From the NCBI GenBank assembly GCA_965249595.1, contig OZ252242.1, forward strand, positions 930,001 to 994,000: DNA of 64,000 nucleotides, read 5' to 3'. The notes beneath the pieces were generated by a model. That model ran no database searches. It was not told the DNA's origin and saw nothing but the letters and a program-made list of their open reading frames with translations. Below, in pieces: positions 35,209-44,285 of the stretch. Position 1 is the first letter of the stretch, and every line of letters begins with the position of its first letter. The DNA is from VXNJ01 sp965249595 (GTDB lineage Bacteria > Chloroflexota > UBA11872 > VXNJ01). The position numbers were made by a program, and so were the translations under genes.

Positions 35209-36672
35209 CTAGCTTTCGATGGCCGGTACCCGGGCCGGCGTGGCGTTGACGGCACCACGGATGAACCAGAGGTGGAGAACCTCACGCAGTTCGGCCTTCT
35301 TGGCGGCGTGGCCGGGATCGTGCCACAGATTTACCAATTCGTCCGGATCAGCCTGCAGATCGTAGAGCTGGCCATCTTCTTCGCCCAGGAATTCGACCAG
35401 CTTCCAATCGCGTTCGCGCACCATCATCTCGTACTCGACATGCGAAAGCATCGGGTCCGGACCATGTTCGGAGAAGACGTACTGGCGGCCGCTGGCCCCG
35501 GGATCGCCGCGCAGCATTGGCATAAGTGTTTGGGCCTCGAAATGCTCGGGCGTGGTGACGCCGGCGAAATCAAGAATCGTCGGCCCGATGTCGAAGAGTT
35601 GGACCAAGTCATCAACCTGGCGGCCGGGCTCGATTCGGCCGGGCGCTGAAATAAGCAGCGGCACGTGCACCGATTGGTCGTACATTACCCACTTCTCGGA
35701 TAGCCCGTGGTCGCCCAGTTGTTCGCCATGGTCGGAGGTGAAGATGATGACCCAGTCGTCAAGCGACCATTTTTCTTCTATGGCGTCGATGATTTCGCCG
35801 ACCTTTTCGTCGATCATCGTCACGTTGGCCATGTAGTACTCGCGCTGGCGCTGGCGCTGCTCACGCGGCGCCAGCGCGTCGAAGTGGATCGAATCGGCGA
35901 ACCGCATTTCGTGTGTTTCGCGAAATTTCTGCAGGGCCGCCGGCTGGCTGGCCATCTCCTCTTCGGTTACCTCGAGCATCGGGATGTCGCGGCCTTTGTA
36001 GGCGTCGGCGTAGCGCTTGATCGGGTCAAACGGCGGGTGCGGGCCAGGAAATCCGACTTCGAGAAAGATTGGCTTATCGGTTTCCGGGACGTCGTTGAGC
36101 CAGCGCAACGCCATGTCGCCGACGAATACATCGGAGTGCAACTCGTCAGCTTCCCACCAGTCGTAAGCTCCCAATTTCGTTTCGATATCGGGCCACTTCG
36201 CCAGGTCGGGGCTCTCCAGCCGCCTGGTTCCGGCTCGCCACAGCGCCTTGTCCCATTCGTCAAAGTAAGTCAGGTTGTTGCCGGTCCAAAGCAGCTCGGC
36301 AAAATGCCGCTGCTTGTTTTCAACGACGAAACGTTCGTGGAAGCCGTGCATGCCCCAAAACGGCCAGGCGTGCATCTTGCCGACGTTTACGCAGTGGTAG
36401 CCGGATTCCGAGAGATCCTTTACCCAGGTGCGGGGCCAGGTCTGTTGGTTCATCAGGGCGCCGCTGTTGTGGGGAGAAAGGCCACTAAACAAACTGGCTC
36501 GTGAGGGACCACAGGAAGGGGCGTTGACGTGGCATCCCGAGAAGGAAACACCCTCGCGTACCAACCGGTCCTGAACCGGCGTGTCCATGTAGTCATAGCC
36601 GAGCGCGTTGATCGTGTCGTAGCGCTGTTGATCTGTTATCACGAACAGGATGTTTGGACGCTTTTGCGACAC
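35209..36672 (-). CDS. Type I sulfatase (formylglycine-dependent), paralogue of the next gene
   Basis: 487 residues. NILFVITDQQRYDTINALG opens the fold. The modified-Cys signature is NAPSCGPSRASLFSG near residue 50; C-x-P-S-R is the canonical form. HCVNVGKMHAWPF near 92, VGFPGPHPPFDPI near 205, IIFTSDHGEQLGDHGLSEKW near 311 and FSEHGPDPM near 400 hold metal and sulfate ligands. It is clearly related to the gene at 33756 and arranged tandemly with 28 nt between them. No signal peptide is seen, so cytoplasmic action is likely unless export is by another route. No formylglycine-generating enzyme lies in the window. Confidence 0.92.
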   Translation of the reverse strand: MSQKRPNILFVITDQQRYDTINALGYDYMDTPVQDRLVREGVSFSGCHVNAPSCGPSRASLFSGLSPHNSGALMNQQTWPRTWVKDLSESGYHCVNVGKMHAWPFWGMHGFHERFVVENKQRHFAELLWTGNNLTYFDEWDKALWRAGTRRLESPDLAKWPDIETKLGAYDWWEADELHSDVFVGDMALRWLNDVPETDKPIFLEVGFPGPHPPFDPIKRYADAYKGRDIPMLEVTEEEMASQPAALQKFRETHEMRFADSIHFDALAPREQRQRQREYYMANVTMIDEKVGEIIDAIEEKWSLDDWVIIFTSDHGEQLGDHGLSEKWVMYDQSVHVPLLISAPGRIEPGRQVDDLVQLFDIGPTILDFAGVTTPEHFEAQTLMPMLRGDPGASGRQYVFSEHGPDPMLSHVEYEMMVRERDWKLVEFLGEEDGQLYDLQADPDELVNLWHDPGHAAKKAELREVLHLWFIRGAVNATPARVPAIES

Positions 36673-36843
36673 GGGCGAACACTTTCGCTGGAACGGTATG
36701 GCAGATTGACTCGGCGATATTTATCTTACGGGGCATTTCGGGCGGCAATCTTGCGAAAATGTCAAAGTCGGCTCGTCGCCGGACGATTCGGTCCAATAGG
36801 CGCGCCAACCTCAGATTGAGCATGTGAATCCGGAGAAGCCAGC

Positions 36844-37473
36844 GTGGAATTTGGCAACTTGACCGTCGACTACCCCAATGCCCCGGCCCGTGGACCGGTG
36901 CCGGGTGACTACGCAGCCGTAGTAGTAGCGCCGTTTAGGCAGGCCGGAGTCATGATTCAGCTGGCCGGCGGCCATGCAATTGGTGCCAACGTGGTCGGAA
37001 TATCGCTTAGTGCCGAACCGCGCCGCCGCGTATTCGGACTTCCAGTTGGCCCCCGCCCCCGCCTCGGATTTCCCAACTTAAAGAGCCTGCTGAGTATTCG
37101 GGCCCAGGCAGCGGGCGATGATCTAACCGGCGACGTGCGTCGCGGGCTCTGGCTCGGCGATGGCGGGCAGCTGCTCGACCTGGTGAACCTGGAAGTAGGC
37201 GGCACCGTGCGGCTGATCCTGGCCGCCGCCCTGGACGGACAGACCGGCTTGACCGCTCTCTACGCCGATGGCGGTCCGGTTTGCGCCGATATCGGATCGC
37301 GGCAATCGATCGCCGTCCAGGTAAAACTGCTTTCGGCCGGACTGCCTGACCACCTGGCCTACGAGGTCTCGCTGGTCGATGGGCAGCCGGCGATTACCGC
37401 AATTGGCGAGCCCGACCCGGCATTTCTGGCCGCGACCCGAATAGTAACGCCTGGTTACAACAGACCGTCCTAG
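36844..37473 (+). CDS. Hypothetical protein, 209 aa
   Basis: 209 residues from GTG 36844. There is no signal peptide, membrane span or motif I recognise. The sequence alternates short hydrophobic strands with glycine turns (DYAAVVVAPFRQAGVMIQLA, GANVVGISLSAEP, LLDLVNLEVGGTVRLILAAAL, SIAVQVKLLSAG), which suggests a beta-rich soluble protein. It is divergent from the sulfatase pair (about 170 bp gap that should hold both promoters) and its last 4 nt overlap the convergent mnmG end. Composition and codon use match its neighbours, so it looks real. Confidence 0.65.
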   Translation: MEFGNLTVDYPNAPARGPVPGDYAAVVVAPFRQAGVMIQLAGGHAIGANVVGISLSAEPRRRVFGLPVGPRPRLGFPNLKSLLSIRAQAAGDDLTGDVRRGLWLGDGGQLLDLVNLEVGGTVRLILAAALDGQTGLTALYADGGPVCADIGSRQSIAVQVKLLSAGLPDHLAYEVSLVDGQPAITAIGEPDPAFLAATRIVTPGYNRPS

Positions 37474-39422
37474 GCGGCCTGCGCCCGCTGCAACCAGACC
37501 ATCAAAACGGCCATGTCGGCGGCGGTAACACCGTCTAGCCGGGCCGCCTGGCCAAGGGTGGCCGGACGATGTCGATCGAGCTTGATTCGCGCCTCGGTGC
37601 GAAGGCCTTTAAGGACCCCGTAGTCAAATCCATCCGGCAGGGGACGGTTCTCGTGCCGGCGGGCCCGTTCAACTTGACGCTGCTGCTGCTGGATATAACC
37701 GCCATAAACCGCCGCCAGCTCGATCTGCTCGGCAACTTCGGCCGCGAACGGGGACTGACCGCCGGCAGCGCACAGATCGTTTAGCAGCACCCGCGGGCGG
37801 CGGATCAGCTGGGCCGCGGGAACCGATTCGCCGACGGGTGATTCGCCGATCGAGGCCAAGTAGCCGTTGATCTGGGCCGGGCTGAAACGCACCGTGGTTA
37901 GCCATTCCTCGGCCCTCGAAATCTCTAACTCCTTGCGATCCAGAACTGCAAGCCGTTCCGGATCGGCAAGCCCGATCTGCCCGGCCAGCGGCGTTAAGCG
38001 CCGGTCGGCGTTATCTTGCCGCAAGAGCAGGCGGAATTCGGCGCGCGAGGTGTGCAGCCGATATGGTTCGGTTATGTCCTTTGTCACCAAATCGTCGACC
38101 ATCACGCCCAGATAGCCCTGCTCCCTTCCGATCGTAATCGGGGCCGAATCGATGGCCAATCGGGCCGCATTTATGCCTGCCAGCAGGCCCTGCGCGGCAG
38201 CTTCTTCGTAACCGGTTGTGCCGTTGATTTGCCCGGCCAGAAACAGGCCGTCAGCCGAATGTGCCTCAAGTGTCGGTTTAATCTGGCGCGGTGGACAGTA
38301 GTCGTACTCGATCGCATAGCCATAGCGCAGGACGCGGACACGGGAGAGGGCCGGAATTGTCTGAAGCAGGTGCAGTTGCACGTCGGCCGGCAATGAAGTG
38401 TTGGCGCCCTGAACGTATATCGAGGTCGTATCAAACCCTTCCGGTTCGAGGAACAGTTGGTGCGAGGTCTTGCCGGCAAACCGCACGATCTTGTCTTCGA
38501 TTGAGGGGCAATACCGCGGCCCGGTGCTTTCGATCGTGCCGTCAAACATCGGCGCCCGGTGCAGGTTTTGCCGAATCAGGCTGTGAGTTTCCTCGCTGGT
38601 GTTGACCCCATAGCAGGCCATTTGCACCGACCACCCGTGCCGGGCGGTGCCCGGGTAAACGCCCAGCACGCTTCTTGTGCCATCGGTGGGGTTGGCGTTT
38701 GGGGGCGCAAACGAAAAGTACAGCGGATCCGGGCTGCCCGGCTGTAGCGAGGTCTTGGCAAAGTCGATGCTCGCCGCATCGATGCGGGGCGGGGTACCGG
38801 TCTTGAGTCGACCGATCTCGAATCCGTGCGCGGCCAGATCTTCCGACATCCCAAAAGCGGCCGGTTCACCGGCGCGACCGGCGGCAAATACCTGCTCGCC
38901 CATCACTATCCTGCCGTTTAGGAAGGTACCGGTCGTAATAACGACGGACCTACCATGCATGGGCGACGAACCTTCAAGGTTTACGCCGGTGATTCGCCAT
39001 CGCCGGCCCGCGGCGGGTTGCCAAATCAACGCATTGACGGTGTCGGATAGCAGCGTTAAGTTTTCACATTCGCGCAGCGCCTGGCCCATCGCCACTGAAT
39101 AGAGCCGTTTGTCGCATTGGGCCCGCAGCGCCCGCACGGCCGGCCCCTTGCCGGTGTTGAGCATGCGGATCTGCAACTGGGTACGGTCGGTGTTGCGACC
39201 CATCTCGCCACCGAGTGCGTCAATCTCGCGCACCAGATGGCCTTTGGCCGGCCCGCCGATTGATGGATTGCAGGGCATCGTGGCGATCTTGCCCAGGTTC
39301 TGGGTTACCAGCAGGGTGTAGGCGCCGCTGCGGGCGGCGGCCAGGGCCGCCTCGCAGCCGGAATGGCCGCCGCCGACTACGATGACGTCAAAGTCGTATT
39401 GGTTTGGTGCGGATTGAGACAT
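37470..39422 (-). CDS. mnmG: tRNA uridine-5-carboxymethylaminomethyl modification enzyme MnmG
   Basis: 650 residues, full length. With MnmE this FAD enzyme installs carboxymethylaminomethyl at wobble U34 of several tRNAs. The dinucleotide fold is VIVVGGGHSGCEAALAAARS near residue 13. CNPSIGGPAKGHLVREIDALGG near 51 is the family's most conserved block. LKTGTPPRID, GPRYCPSIEDKIVRF near 300, the QLFLEPEG block and INGTTGYEEAAAQG near 393 are all intact, including the catalytic Cys of PRYCPS. The C-terminal helical domain ends PATLGQAARLDGVTAADMAV. mnmE is not in the window. Confidence 0.97.
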   Translation of the reverse strand: MSQSAPNQYDFDVIVVGGGHSGCEAALAAARSGAYTLLVTQNLGKIATMPCNPSIGGPAKGHLVREIDALGGEMGRNTDRTQLQIRMLNTGKGPAVRALRAQCDKRLYSVAMGQALRECENLTLLSDTVNALIWQPAAGRRWRITGVNLEGSSPMHGRSVVITTGTFLNGRIVMGEQVFAAGRAGEPAAFGMSEDLAAHGFEIGRLKTGTPPRIDAASIDFAKTSLQPGSPDPLYFSFAPPNANPTDGTRSVLGVYPGTARHGWSVQMACYGVNTSEETHSLIRQNLHRAPMFDGTIESTGPRYCPSIEDKIVRFAGKTSHQLFLEPEGFDTTSIYVQGANTSLPADVQLHLLQTIPALSRVRVLRYGYAIEYDYCPPRQIKPTLEAHSADGLFLAGQINGTTGYEEAAAQGLLAGINAARLAIDSAPITIGREQGYLGVMVDDLVTKDITEPYRLHTSRAEFRLLLRQDNADRRLTPLAGQIGLADPERLAVLDRKELEISRAEEWLTTVRFSPAQINGYLASIGESPVGESVPAAQLIRRPRVLLNDLCAAGGQSPFAAEVAEQIELAAVYGGYIQQQQRQVERARRHENRPLPDGFDYGVLKGLRTEARIKLDRHRPATLGQAARLDGVTAADMAVLMVWLQRAQAA

Positions 39423-39542
39423 TAATTTGCGGGGCGTGAACCGGTGCGAAAATGCAAACGGGCCGGTCGTGGGCGATTATCCGCCTGCCGACCGGATGAT
39501 AAGGCGTGGCCAGGGCCAGCGCCAATTGACGAGGTCTAGCTG

Positions 39543-40151
39543 GTGCTGGTGTCCCCGACTGCTCGCGCAGCCAAAGCCTACATATTGCCTACCGAGTCCG
39601 GCGCCGCAGTCATGTATGACCCAGATCCGGCCGAATGCCGTGGCGACGTTGCGCTGGAGGTGTATGCCCCATTTGAGCTCTCGCCCGGTGAAATCGATTA
39701 TTTGCGGGCTGAATACGCTGCCGACGTAGCTGCCGGCAGCCGGCGCGGCCGACGGTCGCGCCGGAAGCGGGCGCTGTTGGCGATTTTCGAGTTGGCGCTT
39801 TTGGCGCTGCTCGTCTACTACTTCAGCCAAACCGGGCAGGGGCCGCTTTCGGTTCTGTCGGTGGCGGTTGGGGCAACGCTATTGCCGTCGGCCTATTTGC
39901 TAACGGTCAGCCTTCGCCAACGTTCGCCCCGGTCGCCGGGTCAAGTTGTTGCCGCGGCCGCCGGAGTAGATGGTTCGTCGGTGCAGCGTATTGGGCAAAT
40001 ATGGGCACAACCGGCCGTAGCGCAGCATGGCGCTAACCACGTGGACTTGGAGAACGCCAGCCGCCGGGCTCTCTGGCCGACGGCGGCAGTTTTCTACCGG
40101 CGCCTCCGGTCCGGCCGGGCGAAGGCGCCAATGGCTTTTCGCGACAGATGA
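39543..40151 (+). CDS. Cluster gene A: membrane protein, unrecognised, 202 aa
   Basis: 202 residues from GTG 39543 with GAGGT about seven bases upstream. A cytoplasmic N-terminal part of about 65 residues (YILPTESGAAVMYDPDPAEC, LSPGEIDYLRAEYAADV) is followed by a very basic stretch (SRRGRRSRRKR), then two membrane spans (LLAIFELALLALLVYYF, 78-94, and LSVLSVAVGATLLPSAYLL, 102-120) and a hydrophilic tail. No family recognised. It is the first of five genes on one strand; its stop overlaps the start of gene B in an ATGA junction, pointing to coupled translation. Confidence 0.7.
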   Translation: MLVSPTARAAKAYILPTESGAAVMYDPDPAECRGDVALEVYAPFELSPGEIDYLRAEYAADVAAGSRRGRRSRRKRALLAIFELALLALLVYYFSQTGQGPLSVLSVAVGATLLPSAYLLTVSLRQRSPRSPGQVVAAAAGVDGSSVQRIGQIWAQPAVAQHGANHVDLENASRRALWPTAAVFYRRLRSGRAKAPMAFRDR

Positions 40152-40870
40152 ACGAAGCGATCTGTCTGGTAATCCCGCTGGCCCAGGGCTGTTGGGTTTG
40201 CCTGTCGCGGGGGAGCCGGCGGCTTTTGACGGAGGCCGATCCCGGATTTACTGTCCGCATTTGTGACAGCGGCCGCGGCGGTTTCGATCCGTCGGCCGCC
40301 GAGCGAGCGGCGCGGTTGCAGGCCGAACGCGGCTGGTTGGCCGGCCGGGCCGGCCCGGGGCAATTGCGGCGACGGCTGGCCTTGATGCGTGGCGCCTACG
40401 ATCTGGCGATCGGCGTGGCCTTATTGATTGCGTCGCAAGGGGCGGCGATTCCGGCCCTGGGCGGTCTCTACCTGTTGGGTAAATTGGTCCTTCGGATGCG
40501 GCGACCGCGAATGCGCCTGCTGCGTTCTCCGATATTGGATCGGAGTCCGGTGGCCAACTCGGCCCACACCGGCCTGCGCCGCTTGTCCGAACTATTTGCC
40601 GATAGCGACGATGAACGTTTCGCCTATATGGAGGCCCTGGCCCTGGCCCGCGAAATCGCCCTGCCCGAGGCGGCTGAAATATATGGCCGGGTGATTGCCT
40701 CGCAGTCCGCGCACGGTCTCCTGGGCCTGGACGGCGTTTGGTTGGCGCCGGCGGCCGGGCTCGACCGTCCGCTGCTATCGACCGGCGATCCGGACGAAGA
40801 TCCGGAAATATCCGAAGACGACGATTTCATCGAAGGTGACGCCGAGCTGGCGTCAGCGCAACCCGCTTAG
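40148..40870 (+). CDS. Cluster gene B: membrane protein, unrecognised, 240 aa
   Basis: 240 residues. ATG 40148 overlaps the stop of gene A by 4 nt. A cytoplasmic N-terminus with an arginine-rich stretch ends in LRRRLALMRGAYD. One or two closely spaced hydrophobic spans follow (YDLAIGVALLIASQGAAIPALGGLYLLGKLVL, about 83-113). After a basic loop (RMRRPRMRLLRS) comes a helical segment (LRRLSELFADSDDERFAYME, ALALAREIALPEAAEIYGRV) and an acidic end (DPDEDPEISEDDDFIEGD). No catalytic motif and no family recognised. It sits 9 nt before gene C. Confidence 0.7.
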   Translation: MNEAICLVIPLAQGCWVCLSRGSRRLLTEADPGFTVRICDSGRGGFDPSAAERAARLQAERGWLAGRAGPGQLRRRLALMRGAYDLAIGVALLIASQGAAIPALGGLYLLGKLVLRMRRPRMRLLRSPILDRSPVANSAHTGLRRLSELFADSDDERFAYMEALALAREIALPEAAEIYGRVIASQSAHGLLGLDGVWLAPAAGLDRPLLSTGDPDEDPEISEDDDFIEGDAELASAQPA

Positions 40871-40879
40871 CCAACAACC

Positions 40880-41920
40880 ATGGAGCAAACCAACATCCGC
40901 ATCCCGGTCGTCTATGGCGGGCTCTACGATGAATTGGCAGATGACGCGGCCTGGGATCAGCAGGTCCAATCGTTTGCCTCGGCTTATGAGGTCGAAACCC
41001 TGGCTCGGGTACCGATCCAGCCCGGCTTGGAAACGGTGTTGCGGGTCCACACGATCGGCACCGGAGTTGACGACCGCTCGCTTTCGATCGAGATCGCCCC
41101 CGCCAACCCCACCGTCGTTGAGCGGGTTGCCGCCCGCGGCTTGTTAAGGGCCCTGGGATCGGGGTCGACCGACCGGCAGCGAATGCTCCACTCCTGTCTG
41201 CTGCGGATTTACGTAACTGAAGTGGTGGCCACTCAATCGTCATTGGCCGCGCGACCGGCGCCGACTGGCAGCGGTTACGGTGCAGCCATCGCCTCGGCCG
41301 TGATCAACATCGCCGGTCTCTGGCACGGGATGAGCGAACACCTATCGGCGACCCAGCCCGATTCCCTGCTGTCGTTGCGCGATGCCGGCGGTGTCGGCGG
41401 GCTCAGCGGCGATGACGGTTTTTTGACGATGGTCGCCCATCTCCCGCCTGAACTTGCCGACCAGCTCGAACGCGATTTGCCAAATTCATTCGGGCGATCC
41501 TGGCCTGGATCGGCGGCCCGTCGCGGCTACCGGCGAGCAAATAGATTGCTTAGCGCCCAGCGCGAGCATGCAATCGCCAGCAACCTTTCGACGCACCTGC
41601 GATTCGGCGGTCCGCGGCGGCGATTTGCGCCGGTGCCCGATCGACTGGCCGAAGGTGAATTGGCGGTCAACTACGTACGCAACCTGGATCAACTGCGCGC
41701 CGCATTTGGCGCCGGGTTGGTACCGGTAGCGCCAGGCCTGCTCTTTAATGTCCGACGTGATCGACCAGACTCTTCGTCAGCTGCCTTTGCACGCTGGCGA
41801 CTGGGGTCCGGTGGCTACAGCGCTCACGCGACGGTGGATGACCCGGCCCGGCGGGCGAATTTCTTACTAGCTGCAGCGGCGGCCCTGATCACCGCCGCCG
41901 CCAGTGGAAAACTGGGCTAG
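40880..41920 (+). CDS. Cluster gene C: hypothetical protein, 346 aa
   Basis: 346 residues, starting ATG 40880, 9 nt after gene B. It looks mostly soluble, with weak hydrophobic stretches (GYGAAIASAVINIAGLW near 134-150 and LLAAAAALITAA near the end). Segments such as VVYGGLYDELADDAAWDQQV, LRVHTIGTGVDDRSLSIEIA, GDDGFLTMVAHLPPELADQL and LAVNYVRNLDQLRAAFGAGL are well-formed but match nothing I can name. Its position inside the cluster suggests it acts with membrane genes A, B and D. Confidence 0.65.
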   Translation: MEQTNIRIPVVYGGLYDELADDAAWDQQVQSFASAYEVETLARVPIQPGLETVLRVHTIGTGVDDRSLSIEIAPANPTVVERVAARGLLRALGSGSTDRQRMLHSCLLRIYVTEVVATQSSLAARPAPTGSGYGAAIASAVINIAGLWHGMSEHLSATQPDSLLSLRDAGGVGGLSGDDGFLTMVAHLPPELADQLERDLPNSFGRSWPGSAARRGYRRANRLLSAQREHAIASNLSTHLRFGGPRRRFAPVPDRLAEGELAVNYVRNLDQLRAAFGAGLVPVAPGLLFNVRRDRPDSSSAAFARWRLGSGGYSAHATVDDPARRANFLLAAAAALITAAASGKLG

Positions 41921-41925
41921 GACAA

Positions 41926-43470
41926 GTGAGTCAACCGGAAGACTTCGAGGTCTTCGAAGTTGAAGTCGAATCGGTTGCCGAACCCACCGACGAACCGGCC
42001 GGTGCCGTCGATCCATCGCCGTTGCCGTCGCTAGCGCCTCCGCAAGCGGTCGTTTACCTGGAAAGTCCAAACCCACTGGGCTTAGGAAATCTGTTGGCCC
42101 ACGATCGCGGATCGGTGCTAGCGGCGCTCAGGTCGGGTGATCGTCGCCGAGGATTGGCGGCTGGTGATTTCGACCGGTGCGCCCGGCAAGTGCAAGCGCT
42201 CGAAAGGGACTTGGTTCGGCAGTTGGCCGCCGAAAGGCGCCGCCGGTTGGGGCGAACCATCTACCTGTCGGCGGTAGCGGTCGGATTGACGTTCCTGGCC
42301 GCGTCGCTGCTTGGCGCCGCCGGGCTATTGCTGGCCCATTTGCCCTACGTTGGCCCGTTGTTGGCGAGCGTAATTGGATCGGCCGGCGCTTCCATAGGTG
42401 GCCTACCGCTAGCCACCGTGGTGTGCGGAGTTCCCGGGGCTTGGCTGGTTTGGTCACACCTGCGTGGTTGGCCGGCTCCACCTCGATCGGCCAAGTTTGT
42501 TGAATCCGAGGTATTCGATGTTGGTGCACCGATGCGGGAGTTGCTCGAAATCGTCGGCGATTCGATCGAAGAGATACGGGCGCTCGTGGCCGGCCGGCAG
42601 ACCCTTCCGCAGGCGGACGCCATAAGGGTCGCGGAGGCGTTGTTCCATCTCGAAACACAGGCCCTGCGGGCCGGCGTGCCGGTGGCTGCTGCCTGTTACG
42701 GCGATCTGGCCGGCCGAGCACGCACTGCCTCTTGGGGGTCCCGGCGCTGGGGGTCCCGCCGACGCCTGGTGGTGGCCGAATTGCTTACCGGTTACCAGCC
42801 ACCAGCCGAATCGTCAGGATCTGGTTGGCTACGACTGATCCTCCAACCGGTGCTGGGACTGGCGGTCGCCGCGGCCCTGTTCGTCATGTCCGGGATCATC
42901 CGCCTCGACGCATTTGAAATTGAGCTAATGCGAACCAATTCGATTTGGCAGCCGCCGGGGGCAATTGACTACGTCGATCTGACTCGACTGGAAGCTCGCG
43001 GCGTGGACTTTGAAGGTTCGGATGCTGCTATCCCGATCGTCGGACCGGGTTGGTTCTGGGCGCCCCCGGCCCCACTTACACGGCGGATGCAGATTGAGTT
43101 AATCGGTACCGGATTGCCGGTAATGGTTGACATCGGCCTGGCCGAGAATGACGCGATTGCAAATGTCGAAGCCAGCTTCGGCTACGTTATTGACGACCCC
43201 CGCGCCTACGGCGATGCTGTATTGCGATGGTCCGACCCAATCGTCCAGGGATCGCAAGTGGTCGAAGAATTGTTGGCTGAACTGCTTGAAAATCAACGTG
43301 CCGAATCCGGCGACGACCTGGCAGCGGAGACCGAAAAGATCAAGTTGGGAATCGAACCGATCCTCAATCAATTAATCGATGCCTCTGAACAGGACCCAAG
43401 ACTCAACGCGCTGGGGTTGCAATTGACAGTACTTGAGGAGTTCCAGTTGGGGCAATCGGATGAACGCTGA
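41926..43470 (+). CDS. Cluster gene D: membrane protein with SPFH/band-7-like C-terminus
   Basis: 514 residues, start GTG 41926, 5 nt after gene C. An acidic Pro/Glu-rich N-terminus (1-40) and a helical basic segment lead to two hydrophobic regions (YLSAVAVGLTFLAASLLGAA, about 112-135, and ASIGGLPLATVVCGVPGAW, about 150-170). A cytoplasmic middle part follows (MRELLEIVGDSIEEIRAL, VAEALFHLETQALRAG), then a further span (ILQPVLGLAVAAALFVMSGI, about 298-318). The C-terminal 150 residues resemble a band-7 domain: MQIELIGTGLPVMVDIGLAE, then VEASFGYVIDDPRAYGDAVL, then a helical stretch with VVEELLAELLENQ. SPFH proteins scaffold membrane complexes. The resemblance is by eye; the start of gene E overlaps its stop. 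Confidence 0.68.
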   Translation: MSQPEDFEVFEVEVESVAEPTDEPAGAVDPSPLPSLAPPQAVVYLESPNPLGLGNLLAHDRGSVLAALRSGDRRRGLAAGDFDRCARQVQALERDLVRQLAAERRRRLGRTIYLSAVAVGLTFLAASLLGAAGLLLAHLPYVGPLLASVIGSAGASIGGLPLATVVCGVPGAWLVWSHLRGWPAPPRSAKFVESEVFDVGAPMRELLEIVGDSIEEIRALVAGRQTLPQADAIRVAEALFHLETQALRAGVPVAAACYGDLAGRARTASWGSRRWGSRRRLVVAELLTGYQPPAESSGSGWLRLILQPVLGLAVAAALFVMSGIIRLDAFEIELMRTNSIWQPPGAIDYVDLTRLEARGVDFEGSDAAIPIVGPGWFWAPPAPLTRRMQIELIGTGLPVMVDIGLAENDAIANVEASFGYVIDDPRAYGDAVLRWSDPIVQGSQVVEELLAELLENQRAESGDDLAAETEKIKLGIEPILNQLIDASEQDPRLNALGLQLTVLEEFQLGQSDER

Positions 43471-44203
43471 CCCTCTTGATCAGACGGGTCCGGGAGCGAC
43501 CAAGCCGACCGTCGGCCAAATCCTGCGCAGTATGCGTGAAGCGAATGGCTGCTCGATCGAGCAATTGGCGTCCCTGACCCGACTGCGGCCAGAACGGATC
43601 TTGGCCCTTGAGGAAGACGATTTTCGACGCGTTCCCTACCGTGCGTTTACGGTTGGGCATATTCGGGTCTGTGCGCGCGAGTTGGGGCAAGATCCCACCG
43701 CGGCCCTGGAAGCGTTGGTGGCCCGGTACGGGCCGCAACTCGATCAATCCGAAAAAGAGCGGTTCGGCACGACCCGCAACCGCCCGGCCTGGCTTTCGGC
43801 GCCGGCGTTGGCGTTGGCGGTCGCACTGGTGATACTGGCGGCGTTCTTGGTTCTGCGGGCGACCACCGGCGGTGAATTGGCCACCGTTGAAACAACCGCT
43901 ACGCCGTCAACGGCGCCGATCGTGCCCGCGTTTACCAGTTCGGAGACCGAGGTTTTGGCTCCTTCGATCTCGGTAAAGGTCGCGGCCAGCGAGCCGACCT
44001 TGCTTGAGGCGATAGTTGACGGGCAGACTGCATTTAGCGATTTCGTGGCGGCCGGTGAAATCCACAGTTGGACGGGCACCGAGTCGCTGCGAATAAAAAG
44101 CGACAACGTCGGAGCGCTGGAGATTAAGGTCGACGGCGAGGTGGTGATCCAACCTGGCTCCGGCGACCAAGAGCTCGATCGAACCTGGTTTGCCGGTAAC
44201 TAA
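43460..44203 (+). CDS. RodZ-like helix-turn-helix membrane protein
   Basis: 247 residues from ATG 43460; the open frame starts earlier, but this ATG avoids a long overlap with gene D and precedes the conserved part. The N-terminal HTH_25 domain reads GQILRSMREANGCSIEQLAS, then LTRLRPERILALEEDDFRRV, then YRAFTVGHIRVCARELGQDP (residues 15-85). One span (ALALAVALVILAAFLVL) separates it from an extracytoplasmic DUF4115-like beta domain (SISVKVAASEPTLLEAIVDG, ALEIKVDGEVV). This is the layout of RodZ, which links MreB to the cell-wall elongation machinery. No mreB lies nearby. It is the last gene of the five-gene cluster. Confidence 0.82.
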   Translation: MNADPLDQTGPGATKPTVGQILRSMREANGCSIEQLASLTRLRPERILALEEDDFRRVPYRAFTVGHIRVCARELGQDPTAALEALVARYGPQLDQSEKERFGTTRNRPAWLSAPALALAVALVILAAFLVLRATTGGELATVETTATPSTAPIVPAFTSSETEVLAPSISVKVAASEPTLLEAIVDGQTAFSDFVAAGEIHSWTGTESLRIKSDNVGALEIKVDGEVVIQPGSGDQELDRTWFAGN

Positions 44204-44285
44204 CTCCGGCTTAAATTGCGTGGATGGGCCCTTCGTTCGCTGACCGCCGCAATTGAACTGAAGGCAGCCAACTACCGCTGCCGAG

